Position numbers and translations under genes: made by a program. DNA of 64,000 nt from an uncultured Shewanella sp. (lineage in GTDB: Bacteria > Pseudomonadota > Gammaproteobacteria > Enterobacterales > Shewanellaceae), in the NCBI RefSeq assembly GCF_947497935.1, contig NZ_CANMIO010000019.1:25261-89260 (forward strand). Reading direction: 5' to 3'. The notes beneath the pieces were generated by a model, which saw nothing but the letters and a program-made list of their open reading frames with translations, ran no database searches and had not been told where the DNA came from. Every line of letters starts with the position of its first letter. The stretch's first letter is position 1. Positions 32,871 to 42,542 of the stretch are shown piece by piece.

Positions 32871-34490
32871 TTATGTCCTACAACCCAAAAATATGTCGCT
32901 ATTCGGGCGATAAATACTGGTTTTCACATTCATCAAGCCAAGCAAGCTATCGAACAGGTTATCATGAGAAAAACCTCCCTTTGCCGCTTCTTTACTTAAG
33001 CAGGTTAAATCCAAACGATTTTGCTCAGCAAATCCACTCGATATCCAAGCTAATAAAGGCACCTTTATCTGCTCACCCGGCGCGAACGAATAAGGCGTTC
33101 CATGAAGATACATGCCATGTTCTCCTAATGACTCACCGTGATCTGAGATATAAAGCATTGCGGTATCAAATTGCTCACTCTCGCCCTGTAACTTATTGAC
33201 CACCTGAGACACAATATAATCTGTGTACAAAATGGTATTGTCATAAGTGTTAACCAACTCCTCATGAGTACAGTTTTGAATATCACTGCGCTGACAGTCA
33301 GGTACAAAACGGCGGTGCTGCTCAGGGTAACGCAGATAGTATGTCGGCCCATGGGAGCCAATAATATGCAGCACCAACAGAGTATCTTTACGCTCGATCG
33401 TTTTAAGGCGTTTATCCAGTTCATTTATTAAGACTTGGTCATAGCAGAATTCGCCGTTGCATAATTTGGGATCGCTGTTATGGTCGATCACTAAGTGCTC
33501 TACGTTCTGACAAACCCCTTTACAGCCACTGTCATTATCGAGCCATTCGAGTTGAATGCCGGCATGATCCAGTACATCAATGACATTATCTTGTGCCATT
33601 TCACGACGAGAATCGTAATTGTTATGATCCATCCTTGAAAACATGCAGGGTAAAGATACTGCGGTTGCGGTGCCACAAGAATAAGTATCCTGAAATGCGA
33701 TTATGTCTTGTTTTTTGGTATAAGCATTCGTTGGTTTGTCATAGCCGTAATAACTATAGTTAGCCGCTCTTGCTGTTTCACCGACCACCAGCACCACTAA
33801 GTTAGGTTTCGTTTTTTCTGTGGTATTTTTTGCATCTAAACCAAGCTTTGTATACTCAAGTGGTTTTTGAAGATAGTTCAGTTCAATATACTTGACGGCA
33901 GAACCAATAAAATAGGTCGGGATTATATAACGCTTAATGATGTCGTTATTACGGCCAAAAGAGACATAGTTTTGATAGTAAAACAAACCGATCACCACTA
34001 TGCCTGCTAACATAGACAGCATGAACAAAACCTTATGAAGTAACTCCTTGGAAAAGGGTTTGTACTCAATATTGGCCTTATATATCAGTAAGGAGGGGAG
34101 CACTCCCGTTACTGCGAAATTTAGAACGGAGGCCCAATTGAGATAGGTCGTCGCTTCAGATTGATTAGTCTGAACAGTGTTTTCAATCATGCCGTAGTCA
34201 AATACCACTCCATATTGAAAAGCGGCAAAAAATACGCTCGATGATATCAATGTCAGCAGGATAAAGAATGGCTTTGCCAGATACTTCACGCTAAAAACAC
34301 TAAATATGAAAGACAGTGCAAATAGCAGAAACAAAGGCATGGTCGCAATAAATACCATGTTCACATCGGCTTGCTTATCTACGCCCTGTTTGATGATTTG
34401 AAAAAGCGGAATATTAAGTACGCAAACATAATAAATCGCAAGAATGAAGGTGAATTGAATACTGTTTAAGTTTTTAAGACGTGATAACAC
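32871..34490 (-). CDS. Lipid A phosphoethanolamine transferase, EptA-like
   Basis: Inner-membrane enzyme, 539 aa, that transfers phosphoethanolamine to lipid A and is linked to polymyxin tolerance in relatives. There are five N-terminal membrane helices (about 10-170), then a periplasmic sulfatase-fold domain: metal-ligand Glu in VVGETARAANYSYYGY, nucleophile Thr in DTYSCGTATAVSLPCMFS, and metal-site residues in YISDHGESLGEHG. The Cys expected for disulfides are present. Often induced by PmrAB-type systems, none of which is in the window. Its stop is next to the MITE-like copy 1. Confidence 0.92.
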   Translation of the reverse strand: MLSRLKNLNSIQFTFILAIYYVCVLNIPLFQIIKQGVDKQADVNMVFIATMPLFLLFALSFIFSVFSVKYLAKPFFILLTLISSSVFFAAFQYGVVFDYGMIENTVQTNQSEATTYLNWASVLNFAVTGVLPSLLIYKANIEYKPFSKELLHKVLFMLSMLAGIVVIGLFYYQNYVSFGRNNDIIKRYIIPTYFIGSAVKYIELNYLQKPLEYTKLGLDAKNTTEKTKPNLVVLVVGETARAANYSYYGYDKPTNAYTKKQDIIAFQDTYSCGTATAVSLPCMFSRMDHNNYDSRREMAQDNVIDVLDHAGIQLEWLDNDSGCKGVCQNVEHLVIDHNSDPKLCNGEFCYDQVLINELDKRLKTIERKDTLLVLHIIGSHGPTYYLRYPEQHRRFVPDCQRSDIQNCTHEELVNTYDNTILYTDYIVSQVVNKLQGESEQFDTAMLYISDHGESLGEHGMYLHGTPYSFAPGEQIKVPLLAWISSGFAEQNRLDLTCLSKEAAKGGFSHDNLFDSLLGLMNVKTSIYRPNSDIFLGCRT

Positions 34491-34842
34491 TTGGTTTACT
34501 CACTCAGTTCTGTACTTATTTAGGTTCAATAAGCTGACTAACTAGCCTAGGTCATTAAGGCCTTAAGTTGCACCGCAACACAAAGGCTAAAATGCTGCTA
34601 GAAGGACGGAACCTACATTTTCGCAAAAAATGTATCATTTGTAACGTTATAAAAAGAGACTCAAGAAGAGATGATTATATTAACAGCGATTTTGACTGCG
34701 TTAGAATTTGTTAGTTCGAACCTGAGAGGCGGGCTCATGGCTAAGCTCATTATTAGTCTAACCATGAAAAGGAATAGAAATTAAATCAATTTTTCAACAA
34801 GATAATGAGAGTAATCTTATTTGCTCTACCCTCTGTCTAGCA
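34491..34842. other. Intergenic region upstream of the eptA-like gene
   Basis: About 350 AT-rich bases between two minus-strand genes. It should hold the eptA promoter. I see no clear sigma-70 boxes, no strong terminator for the marR gene and no repeat. Confidence 0.4.
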
Positions 34843-35262
34843 CTAAAACTCACGGTTGATCCGTTCGAAAAAGTCTAGTAACTGAGAACGTTCTTTATCG
34901 GTAAATTTGGCGGTTAAATCTTGAGTCAGCTGAACATGAAGTTTGTCATGTTCTTCAAACATCACTCGGCCACTATCTGTCAGTTCCACTAAAATAGAGC
35001 GCCTATCACTAGCATGGGGCGTACGAATAACTAAGCCTGCATCGACCATTTTATCGACTTGAACTGTCAATGTACCAGTAGTAATCCCGATTTTTTGCGC
35101 TAACTCTTTCATTCGCATTGGGCCATTAAGCCCCAAAATCTCGACTGTATGCACCTGAGGCAGACTAAAGCCTTTATCTTTAACAACGGCCATCTCCCAA
35201 GACGACAACTTCTCATAAAACTCGATTATCGCATGATTTAAATTATCGTCTTGGTTTGTCAT
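34843..35262 (-). CDS. MarR-family transcriptional regulator
   Basis: A 139-aa winged-helix regulator. The recognition region reads GPMRMKELAQKIGITTGTLTVQVDKMVDAGLVIRT and the wing ASDRRSILVELTDSG. It lies 26 bases downstream of the cation exporter on the same strand, so the two are probably co-transcribed and the regulator may respond to the exporter's metal or a related signal. Metal sensing by MarR proteins has precedents (AdcR, ZitR), but no His/Cys cluster makes this clear here. Confidence 0.9.
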   Translation of the reverse strand: MTNQDDNLNHAIIEFYEKLSSWEMAVVKDKGFSLPQVHTVEILGLNGPMRMKELAQKIGITTGTLTVQVDKMVDAGLVIRTPHASDRRSILVELTDSGRVMFEEHDKLHVQLTQDLTAKFTDKERSQLLDFFERINREF

Positions 35263-35288
35263 TAAATAAGTTCCTAGTCTGTATAGGC

Positions 35289-36317
35289 TTATTGTGCCTG
35301 AGTAACAGGATTCACTTCAATAGTGACATGAGACAAGCGCTCAAAATTTGCTAGTTTCTCTTTGAAATAGCCTGCATCTTTAGTACTTTCAGCACACAAA
35401 ACCATACTGCCGGCATAGTGATTAGCGCTTATCTTCCACACATGAAGATCAAGTAACTGTGCTTTTTCTTTCTCTAATGTCTGCTTTATCTTATCAAGGT
35501 AGGCCTGTTCGATACTCGCATCTAATAATATCGGCCCTGTTTGTTTGAGTAATCCCCATGCCCAACGACTAATGATCAGCGCCCCCACTATGCCCATTAC
35601 GGGATCTAGCCAGTTTAGGCCAAAGTATTTACCCATCAATAAGGCGCCAATGGCTAATAGTGAGGTTAATGCATCGGCCAGCACATGAAAATATGCGGCA
35701 CGTAAATTATGATCGTGACCATGATGCTGGTTATCTTGGTTACTGTGCTGGTGTTCATGGTTCTGGTGGCTGTGACTATCGGAATGATCGTGACTATGTT
35801 CATAACTATGATCGTGGCTGTGACTGTGCGTATGCTCATGACTGTGTTCGTGACCGTGCGAATGGCTATGATGATCTTTTAATAGAAAAACACTCACCAC
35901 ATTAACCACAAGACCGATAATCGCCACTAGAATGGCCTGATTGAAATAGATCTCATGAGGGTTAAAGATTCTGACACTCGACTCAGCCAACATGATAAGT
36001 GCGACTAATCCCAAGGCGATAGCACTGGTATACCCTCCGAGTACGCTCACCTTGCCAGTTCCATACGAAAACTCTGGCGAATTTGCATGTTTTCGAGCAT
36101 ATCGATAAGCAAAAAGAGTGATCAGGAACGCTGCAGCGTGTGTTCCCATATGCCAACCATCGGCGAGTAATGCCATAGAGCCATAGATAGTACCAGCAAT
36201 GATCTCGGCCAACATGGTTACTATTGTCAGCACTAAGACATAAGCAGTATTACGCTCCCCCGAACTATTTTGCGTTGAAAACCCCTGCTTATAACCACAA
36301 TTCTCGCCCTTAACCAT
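35289..36317 (-). CDS. Cation diffusion facilitator (DmeF-like metal exporter)
   Basis: CDF-family exporter of about 342 aa, six membrane helices. The first metal-site motif is LLADGWHMGTHAAAF and the second HVLADALTSLLA. Between helices 4 and 5 lies a very His-rich cytoplasmic loop (about residues 150-205, HSHGHEHSHEHTHSHSHDH), which likely binds metal ions. The GWHMGTHA sequence is typical of the DmeF (Co/Ni) branch, although zinc cannot be excluded. The start at 36317 follows GGGG 6 bases upstream; an ATG at 36329 is the alternative. Operon with the downstream marR. Confidence 0.9.
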   Translation of the reverse strand: MVKGENCGYKQGFSTQNSSGERNTAYVLVLTIVTMLAEIIAGTIYGSMALLADGWHMGTHAAAFLITLFAYRYARKHANSPEFSYGTGKVSVLGGYTSAIALGLVALIMLAESSVRIFNPHEIYFNQAILVAIIGLVVNVVSVFLLKDHHSHSHGHEHSHEHTHSHSHDHSYEHSHDHSDSHSHQNHEHQHSNQDNQHHGHDHNLRAAYFHVLADALTSLLAIGALLMGKYFGLNWLDPVMGIVGALIISRWAWGLLKQTGPILLDASIEQAYLDKIKQTLEKEKAQLLDLHVWKISANHYAGSMVLCAESTKDAGYFKEKLANFERLSHVTIEVNPVTQAQ

Positions 36318-36329
36318 AAATAACCCCAT

Positions 36330-36869
36330 TAATATTTTGGTTTAATATTTGATCTTAAAATGTTTATAACGTTTATATTTTCTAGTCATTCAAAGCCGTT
36401 TAAACAACACTGCGAGTTAACAGGTCTTGGCCCTTACATAGCTTAAAAGCGACAAACTTGATAAAACTTTAGTTTCAAAGCCATATCGCTCAAATGAGAA
36501 TAACCAGAAGCGCATTTAGTTTGATATTAATATAATTTGATAAAAAGATAGTTTGACTATCAAAGCAATATTGCGACTTTTAGATGACAAATACAAGGAT
36601 AAAGAGAAATTATGTGATCTCGATGTGGCTGTTAGTGGACTGTTGAACGATGAGTCGATGGCGAACTTTACGCCGCGTATAGTGTCCTAGAAAAGTAAAA
36701 CTAGATTTTACTTGTAAGATATTGCAAGATTATCCCATTGTTAATAAAGGTTATTTTTATTTTATAATAATTAATTTAATGATTTTTGGTTTTTAATAAC
36801 CCTTTTTCGAAATACCAACGTTTATAGAGGTATTGAACACAAGCACTACCTTTTTATTTTGGAGAATTT
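36330..36869. other. AT-rich intergenic region between dmeF-like gene and eco
   Basis: About 540 bases between divergent genes. It contains a 15-bp palindrome GATAGTTTGACTATC (36547-36561), a possible regulator site but far (about 220 bases) from the exporter start. A 45-codon plus-strand open stretch (36553-36690, ending NDESMANFTPRIVS) reads like protein but has no usable start; it may be a gene remnant. Near eco, long A/T runs are consistent with an UP-type promoter. TGGAG lies about 8 bases before the eco ATG. Confidence 0.4.
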
Positions 36870-37439
36870 ATGACTTTATTCACTGCTGCAAACAAGACCT
36901 TTACTCGTACACTTTTAGCTTCTTCTTTAATTCTTTCGGCTTTTTCATTCAACGCAAGTGCGACTAGCCCTGCACATCCATCTGGATTGAACCAAAATAT
37001 GATCAGCGCGCAAATGTATACAGTGGCAAATTACAGTGTGACCAAAGAAACTAAAATGTACCCAGCACCGCAATCAGGCCAAGTGCAGCATATATTAACT
37101 CTGCCTAAGCTTGATAATGAAGCGGACTACATGGTTGAAATCCAAATCGGTCAAACGAAAATGGTCGACTGCAATAATCACGGCTTATCGGGTGAACTTA
37201 AACAACACACTGTAAAGGGATGGGGTTATAACTACTACCAAGTAGACAGCATTAGCGAAGGTCCAAGCACTATGATGGCCTGCTTCGAACAGACTAAAAC
37301 GGAGAAGTTCTTACCTATTGCTGATGATCTAATGCTTAAATACGACAGCCGTTTACCAAAGGTATTCTACCTACCTGAAAACTCTCAGGTGCGTTACCGC
37401 GTTTGGAAAGTAGAATCAGCATTTAGCTACGCAGGTTAA
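36870..37439 (+). CDS. eco: Ecotin, periplasmic serine protease inhibitor
   Basis: An exported 189-aa inhibitor of trypsin-fold serine proteases. After a signal peptide (about residues 1-31, ending NASA) the mature part matches ecotin: MYPAPQSGQVQHILTLP, VEIQIGQTKMVDCNNHGLSG, GWGYNYYQVDSI and the reactive-site loop STMMACF with Met at P1. The two Cys that form the loop disulfide (VDC and MAC) are present, as is the C-terminal dimerisation strand VRYRVWKVE. Monocistronic; it converges with eda through a shared terminator. Confidence 0.95.
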   Translation: MTLFTAANKTFTRTLLASSLILSAFSFNASATSPAHPSGLNQNMISAQMYTVANYSVTKETKMYPAPQSGQVQHILTLPKLDNEADYMVEIQIGQTKMVDCNNHGLSGELKQHTVKGWGYNYYQVDSISEGPSTMMACFEQTKTEKFLPIADDLMLKYDSRLPKVFYLPENSQVRYRVWKVESAFSYAG

Positions 37440-37491
37440 GTCGCCTAATAATCAACTTCTTATACTAATTGGTATAACACCTTATTAGACA

Positions 37492-37524
37492 TAAAAAAAG
37501 CTACCCTAGGGTAGCTTTTTTATT
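37492..37524. terminator. Bidirectional terminator between eco and eda
   Basis: AAAAAAAGCTACCC / GGGTAGCTTTTTT with a TA loop, strong on both strands, between convergent genes. Confidence 0.92.
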
Positions 37525-37535
37525 TGGTGTATGAC

Positions 37536-38183
37536 TTAAGCTTTAAGTGCACCAATAGCTTCTTTACACAAAGCGGTAATGCGCTCCCAATCACCCTGCT
37601 CCATTGCATCTGTTGGAGCAATCCAGCTACCACCGATACAATCGACATTCTTAAGTGCTAAGTAATCTTTATAGCTACTTGGGGTAATACCACCTGTTGG
37701 GCAGAAACGAATATCAGCAAGTGGGCCAGAGAAAGCTTTAAGTGCATTCACGCCACCTGAGGCTTCAGCGGGGAAAAACTTAAAGTTTGTGTAGCCCAGT
37801 GCCATGCCTTTCATCACTTCTGAAATACTGGCAACACCAGGAATGAGCGGCGTATTTCCCGCCATCGCAGCTTCAAGTAGCTCAGTTGTTGCACCTGGGG
37901 TGATAACAAACTGAGCGCCAGCATCGATCGCTTGCTTTAACTGTGCTTTATTCAGAATAGTACCCGCACCGACTAAGGCTTCTGGCACTTCTTGAGCAAT
38001 CTTAGTGATAGCTTCTAGTGCACAATCGGTACGTAGCGTTACCTCTAATACCGAGATCCCACCAGCGACGAGTGCCTTAGCAAGTGGCACGGCATGTTCA
38101 ATCTTATTGATCACCATTACAGGAACAATAGGGCTGCGTTTAAAAATATCTTGTGGCTGTATTGACCAGTTATTCTCAAGCAT
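37536..38183 (-). CDS. eda: KDPG/KHG aldolase Eda
   Basis: Last enzyme of the Entner-Doudoroff pathway, 215 aa: cleaves 2-keto-3-deoxy-6-phosphogluconate to pyruvate and glyceraldehyde-3-phosphate. Motifs: SPIVPVMVINKIEHAVPLAKAL, GISVLEVTLRT with the catalytic Glu, VGAGTILN, and the Schiff-base Lys in FKFFPAEASGG; the phosphate loop is FCPTGGITP. It is the last gene of the zwf-pgl-edd-eda unit, 21 bases after edd, with AGGAAGAG as ribosome site. Confidence 0.98.
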   Translation of the reverse strand: MLENNWSIQPQDIFKRSPIVPVMVINKIEHAVPLAKALVAGGISVLEVTLRTDCALEAITKIAQEVPEALVGAGTILNKAQLKQAIDAGAQFVITPGATTELLEAAMAGNTPLIPGVASISEVMKGMALGYTNFKFFPAEASGGVNALKAFSGPLADIRFCPTGGITPSSYKDYLALKNVDCIGGSWIAPTDAMEQGDWERITALCKEAIGALKA

Positions 38184-38204
38184 TGCGTTACTCTTCCTTA
38201 ACCT

Positions 38205-40031
38205 TTAATAGTGTTCATCAATAGCACTAGTGCTTCGCGCACCAGTTTCTGGACTGCTTAGGCTGGCGCGCAGTGCACCAAAAAGCTCTCGTCCCATTCC
38301 ATAACTTGTTCTTTGCAAATCGACTTTTTCGGCAACTCTTGAATTGAGTTCAGTTTCATCGACTAGCAAAGACAGTTCACCTGTTGTTGCATTGACTCTC
38401 ACTAAATCACCATTATGGATCTTAGCGATTAGACCGCCATCCAACGCCTCTGGCGTTAAATGAATGGCAGCTGGTACTTTTCCTGATGCACCAGACATAC
38501 GACCATCGGTCAGTAGCGCAACCTTAAAGCCTCTATCTTGCAGTGTGCCAAGGATTGGTGTGAGCTTATGTAGCTCAGGCATGCCAATGGCTTTAGGACC
38601 TTGTCCCTTAACCACGACAACACAGTCTTTATCAAGTTCGCCCGCTTTGAATAAGGCTTCAAGCTTGTTTTGATCGTCAATCACTACTGCAGGCGCTTCA
38701 ACAACGCGATGCTGCTCAGCCACTGCCGACACTTTAATCACCGCGCGGCCAAGGTTACCCTTTAGTAGCTTAAGGCCACCGTTACTTTGGAACGGCGTAT
38801 TCAGAGCGGTTAGCACTTCAGTGTCTAGGCTGGTCTTTTGACCATCGACCCAAGTGAGTTCACCATTGCGAATTTGTGGCTCTTGGGTATAACGCTTAAG
38901 ACCAAAGCCTGCCACTGTATCGACATCTTCATGAAGTAAACCGCCCTCAAGCAATTCTTTAATCAAGAACGCCATGCCACCAGCAGCGTGGAAGTGGTTA
39001 ATATCTGCATGGCCATTTGGATACACACGCGCAAGTAGCGGCACGGCATCTGAAAGTTCAGAAAAATCATCCCAGTTCACGATAATACCAGCAGCGCGGG
39101 CCGCGGCAACGATATGCATAGTTAGGTTAGTCGAACCACCCGTTGCTAATAGTGCAACGATACCGTTAACCACTGACTTTTCAGATACCACTTTACCGAT
39201 TGGTGTATATTGCGTGCCCATTTCGGTTAGACGGCAAACCTGCTTAGCGGCAGTCTTGCTCAGTACATCACGTAGTGGGTCGTCAGGGTTAACGAAAGAT
39301 GAACCAGGTAACTGAAGCCCCATCACCTCTAGCATTAACTGGTTGCTGTTAGCCGTACCGTAGAAAGTACAGGTACCCGCACTGTGATAAGACTTAGACT
39401 CAGCATCTAATAACGCCGCTCTGTCGATTTCACCTTGGGCATACTTTTGACGAATACGTGCCTTTTCCTTATTAGGAATACCCGACTTCATCGGGCCTGC
39501 TGGCACAAATAACATAGGAAGGTGACCAAAACTCAGTGCACCAATCAACAGGCCTGGGACAATCTTGTCACAAATACCCAGTAGCAAAGCACCGTCGAAC
39601 ATGTTATGGGATAAACCAACCGCAGTGCCCATGGCAATCACTTCACGGCTTAACAGGCTAAGCTCCATGCCTGGCTGACCTTGGGTTACACCATCACACA
39701 TAGCTGGTACGCCGCCTGCGACTTGCGCAACGCTACCGACTTCATTACATGCTTGCTTTAGCATGTCTGGATACTCACCGTATGGCTGATGAGCAGACAA
39801 CATGTCGTTAAAAGAGGTGATAATGCCGATATTGGCTTTGTTTAACTGTTTTATGTCGGACTTGTCACTTGGATTACAAGCTGCAAAACCGTGAGCTAAG
39901 TTACCGCAACTCAGTGCGCTACGGTGAACGCCTTTGTTTTTAGCATCCTCGAGCGCCGCTAAATACTTAGCGCGAGAATCTTTGCTTCGTTCAATAATTC
40001 TGTCAGTAACAGATTGTACAACGCTGTGCAT
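38205..40031 (-). CDS. edd: 6-phosphogluconate dehydratase Edd
   Basis: Dehydrates 6-phosphogluconate to KDPG; 608 aa, the usual size. A member of the ILVD/EDD family with a [4Fe-4S] cluster; Cys ligands fit CNPSDK, CDGVTQGQPGMELSLLSRE and the SAGTCTFYGTANSNQ segment. The sequence TDGRMSGASGKVPAAIH near residue 510 is the family's C-terminal signature. AAGGAG lies before the ATG, 9 bases after pgl. Confidence 0.98.
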   Translation of the reverse strand: MHSVVQSVTDRIIERSKDSRAKYLAALEDAKNKGVHRSALSCGNLAHGFAACNPSDKSDIKQLNKANIGIITSFNDMLSAHQPYGEYPDMLKQACNEVGSVAQVAGGVPAMCDGVTQGQPGMELSLLSREVIAMGTAVGLSHNMFDGALLLGICDKIVPGLLIGALSFGHLPMLFVPAGPMKSGIPNKEKARIRQKYAQGEIDRAALLDAESKSYHSAGTCTFYGTANSNQLMLEVMGLQLPGSSFVNPDDPLRDVLSKTAAKQVCRLTEMGTQYTPIGKVVSEKSVVNGIVALLATGGSTNLTMHIVAAARAAGIIVNWDDFSELSDAVPLLARVYPNGHADINHFHAAGGMAFLIKELLEGGLLHEDVDTVAGFGLKRYTQEPQIRNGELTWVDGQKTSLDTEVLTALNTPFQSNGGLKLLKGNLGRAVIKVSAVAEQHRVVEAPAVVIDDQNKLEALFKAGELDKDCVVVVKGQGPKAIGMPELHKLTPILGTLQDRGFKVALLTDGRMSGASGKVPAAIHLTPEALDGGLIAKIHNGDLVRVNATTGELSLLVDETELNSRVAEKVDLQRTSYGMGRELFGALRASLSSPETGARSTSAIDEHY

Positions 40032-40040
40032 AATTACTCC

Positions 40041-40745
40041 TTAAGCGCTCCAGTAAACATCAACAGGTGTTTTATGCTGTTCGAGTACGGCTCGAATCGG
40101 CATTTCACGCGTGTCATCGCTTGCTAGTGCTTGTCGGTAAACATCAAGTTTTTGTTCACCAACGATATGTAGATAGATTTGACGGCTGGCTAAAATCGCC
40201 GATTTTGACAAAGAGATCCTTGAATGTGGTGCATTGCCAGGTGTAACAGCAACACACAGATCTGCCGTCGTTAATGCGTTATCAAGTTCAGCTTCTGCGG
40301 CGCAGGGAAACCATGAGCAGGTATGTCCATCGTTACCCATGCCTAATACGACAACGTCGAAAGGTTTAGGCAAGCTCGCAAGCTGCTCCGTTGCCATAGC
40401 GCAGCCATCTTCTGCTGAAGAATACATATTCTTCAAACCACGAAATTTAGCACTGGCCGCTCTATTTTTGAGTAAATTGTTTCTTACCAGACGCTCATTT
40501 GAGTCGCCGTGTTCAGGACTTACCCAACGCTCATCGGCAAGAGTGATAAACACATCACTCCAGTCAATCGCTTTCTTGCTAAGTAACTCAAACAACTTAA
40601 GCGGAGTTGAGCCACCAGAAACAATCAGGCTTGCCTTACCACGGGCATCAACGGCTTCTTGCAGTTGATTCGCAATACGCTCGGCAAGCTGCGCTTCTAA
40701 CGCCTCTTTATTATCGAATGATTTGAAAACCGTTTCTTTAATCAT
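40041..40745 (-). CDS. pgl: 6-phosphogluconolactonase Pgl
   Basis: Hydrolyses 6-phosphogluconolactone to 6-phosphogluconate; 234 aa, SugC/NagB-fold type (DevB). Motifs: LIVSGGSTPLKLFELL, FITLADERWVSPEHGDSNERLVRNNLL, VVLGMGNDGHTCSWFP with the catalytic His/Asp region. It lies between zwf and edd with 9-base gaps on both sides, a tight operon. Confidence 0.97.
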   Translation of the reverse strand: MIKETVFKSFDNKEALEAQLAERIANQLQEAVDARGKASLIVSGGSTPLKLFELLSKKAIDWSDVFITLADERWVSPEHGDSNERLVRNNLLKNRAASAKFRGLKNMYSSAEDGCAMATEQLASLPKPFDVVVLGMGNDGHTCSWFPCAAEAELDNALTTADLCVAVTPGNAPHSRISLSKSAILASRQIYLHIVGEQKLDVYRQALASDDTREMPIRAVLEQHKTPVDVYWSA

Positions 40746-40754
40746 TGTCTCCCC

Positions 40755-42227
40755 TTACTCGTCCCAAGAACGACCATCTTTAGTAATAAGTGCAACAGAG
40801 GCGACAGGGCCCCATGTGCCAGCTGGATAAGGTTTTGGCTTTTCGTCTGTTTCTTCCCACGCTTGAATAATGCCATCTACCCAGCTCCAAGCTTGCTCGA
40901 CTTCATCTCGGCGTACAAACAGTGCCTGGTTACCTAGCATGGCTTCGAGCAATAAACGCTCGTATGCATCGGCAATACGCTCGTTCTTAAAGGTCTCAGA
41001 AAAACTTAAATCGAGCTTAGTGGTTTGTAGACGCTGTTTTTCGCCTAGACCCGGCACCTTATTCAACATCTGAATTTCAACCCCTTCATGAGGCTGCAAT
41101 CTGATCGTCAATTTGTTAGGTGGCAGATTACGGTAGTTAGAGCTGTATAAGTTATGGGGTGGGTTCTTAAAGTAGACCACAATTTCAGAACTCTTAAACG
41201 GCATACGCTTGCCACTACGAAGGTAGAATGGCACGCCAGCCCAGCGCCAGTTATCGATGTCGACTCGAAGCGCAACAAAAGTTTCAGCATTTGACTGAAC
41301 ATTCGCGCCCTCTTCTTCTAGGTAACCAGGAACCGGTGCACCTTTTAAGAAGCCAGAGCTATATTGACCGCGCACCGTGTTCTCATAGATGTTATCAGCA
41401 TTGATTGGGCGCAGTGACTTAAGCACTTTTACTTTCTCATCGCGAATATTGTCAGCATCTAAGTTAACAGGTGGGTCCATCGCCACTAAAGTTAATACCT
41501 GTAGTAGATGGTTTTGGATCATGTCACGCATTTGACCCGCTTTGTCGAAATAGCCCCAACGGCCTTCGATACCCACCTCTTCAGCGACTGTTAGCTGTAC
41601 ATGGTCGATCGTTCGGTTGTCCCATTTCGATGCAAATAACGAGTTAGCAAAACGCAGCGCAAGTAGGTTTTGTACCGTTTCTTTACCTAAGTAATGGTCG
41701 ATACGATAAACTTGGTTTTCTTCGAAATAGGCTGAGACTTGGTCGTTAATGATGCGAGAACTTGCGAGATCGGAACCGATTGGTTTTTCTAGAACGACGC
41801 GAGAGTCAGGGAAAATAAGGTTTTGTTCGTGAAGGCAACGGCAAATATCACCAAAAATAGCGGGAGGAGTGGCGAAGTAACTCACCATGACGCGTTTTTC
41901 TGGTTCAAGAATATCGTGGAACGCTTGATAGCCATCAGACTCTGTGAAGTTAGTGCCAACATAATGGCAACGGTCTAAGAAACGGTTGACAGTCTCTTCA
42001 CAAAGCTCGTCTTTTACAAAGGTCGTTAAGGCGTTTACCACCAGCTCGCGGTATTCCTCTTGACTAAATTCATCCTTTGCGACGCCGAGGATTTTAGTAT
42101 CGACATTCAGCAAATTGGCTTTATCGAGTTGGTATAAAGAAGGAAGTAACTTACGCTTCGCAAGATCTCCCTTGGTACCAAATAGAACAAAATCACAAGC
42201 TTTGGCTTTAGGTGTCGTAATGCCCAT
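40755..42227 (-). CDS. zwf: Glucose-6-phosphate dehydrogenase Zwf
   Basis: Oxidises glucose-6-phosphate with NAD(P)+, first step of the pathway. The start at 42227 (MGITTPKAK) gives 490 aa, matching the family. A GTG-initiated frame from 42251 would begin upstream of the strong AAGGAGA ribosome site and is rejected. Motifs: nucleotide fold VLFGTKGDLAKRKLLPSLY, active-site RIDHYLGKETVQNL, and VLEKPIGSDLASS. First gene of the zwf-pgl-edd-eda operon, divergent from hexR. Confidence 0.98.
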   Translation of the reverse strand: MGITTPKAKACDFVLFGTKGDLAKRKLLPSLYQLDKANLLNVDTKILGVAKDEFSQEEYRELVVNALTTFVKDELCEETVNRFLDRCHYVGTNFTESDGYQAFHDILEPEKRVMVSYFATPPAIFGDICRCLHEQNLIFPDSRVVLEKPIGSDLASSRIINDQVSAYFEENQVYRIDHYLGKETVQNLLALRFANSLFASKWDNRTIDHVQLTVAEEVGIEGRWGYFDKAGQMRDMIQNHLLQVLTLVAMDPPVNLDADNIRDEKVKVLKSLRPINADNIYENTVRGQYSSGFLKGAPVPGYLEEEGANVQSNAETFVALRVDIDNWRWAGVPFYLRSGKRMPFKSSEIVVYFKNPPHNLYSSNYRNLPPNKLTIRLQPHEGVEIQMLNKVPGLGEKQRLQTTKLDLSFSETFKNERIADAYERLLLEAMLGNQALFVRRDEVEQAWSWVDGIIQAWEETDEKPKPYPAGTWGPVASVALITKDGRSWDE

Positions 42228-42542
42228 CGCTTCAAAATCTCCTTTTGACACTGTGCCCCATCATTTTTGATGAGAATTCACACGTTTGTTGTAATATAAC
42301 AACAGAAATAGCTAATTGCATCTAAATTTTATAATAAACTTCAAGTTAGCTTATTAGGTATGTTACGCCATAATCTGGTATGCTTTCGTGATAAAATTAC
42401 TAAAAATTATCGTGTTTGTACCTGTTGTCATTATAAATTAATGTTGGCCTAAGCGCTCTGTAATTAACGGTAACTAAACGACAAATAATTAGCTTCATCA
42501 AAATATAATAAAACTACATTACTATTGAGTGGACGTACGCAT
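42228..42542. promoter_or_regulatory. Divergent zwf/hexR control region with HexR-like sites
   Basis: About 315 bases between divergent starts. A HexR-like box (reverse strand TGTAGTTTTATTATA, 42504-42518) lies 25 bases before hexR and fits TGTARTWNNNYTACA with one or two changes. A palindrome TTGTTGTAATATAACAA (about 42286-42302) lies some 60-75 bases upstream of zwf, and a weaker GTGATAAAATTACTA near 42388. Consensus is established for HexR in Shewanella; assignment here is inference from reading. Confidence 0.5.
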
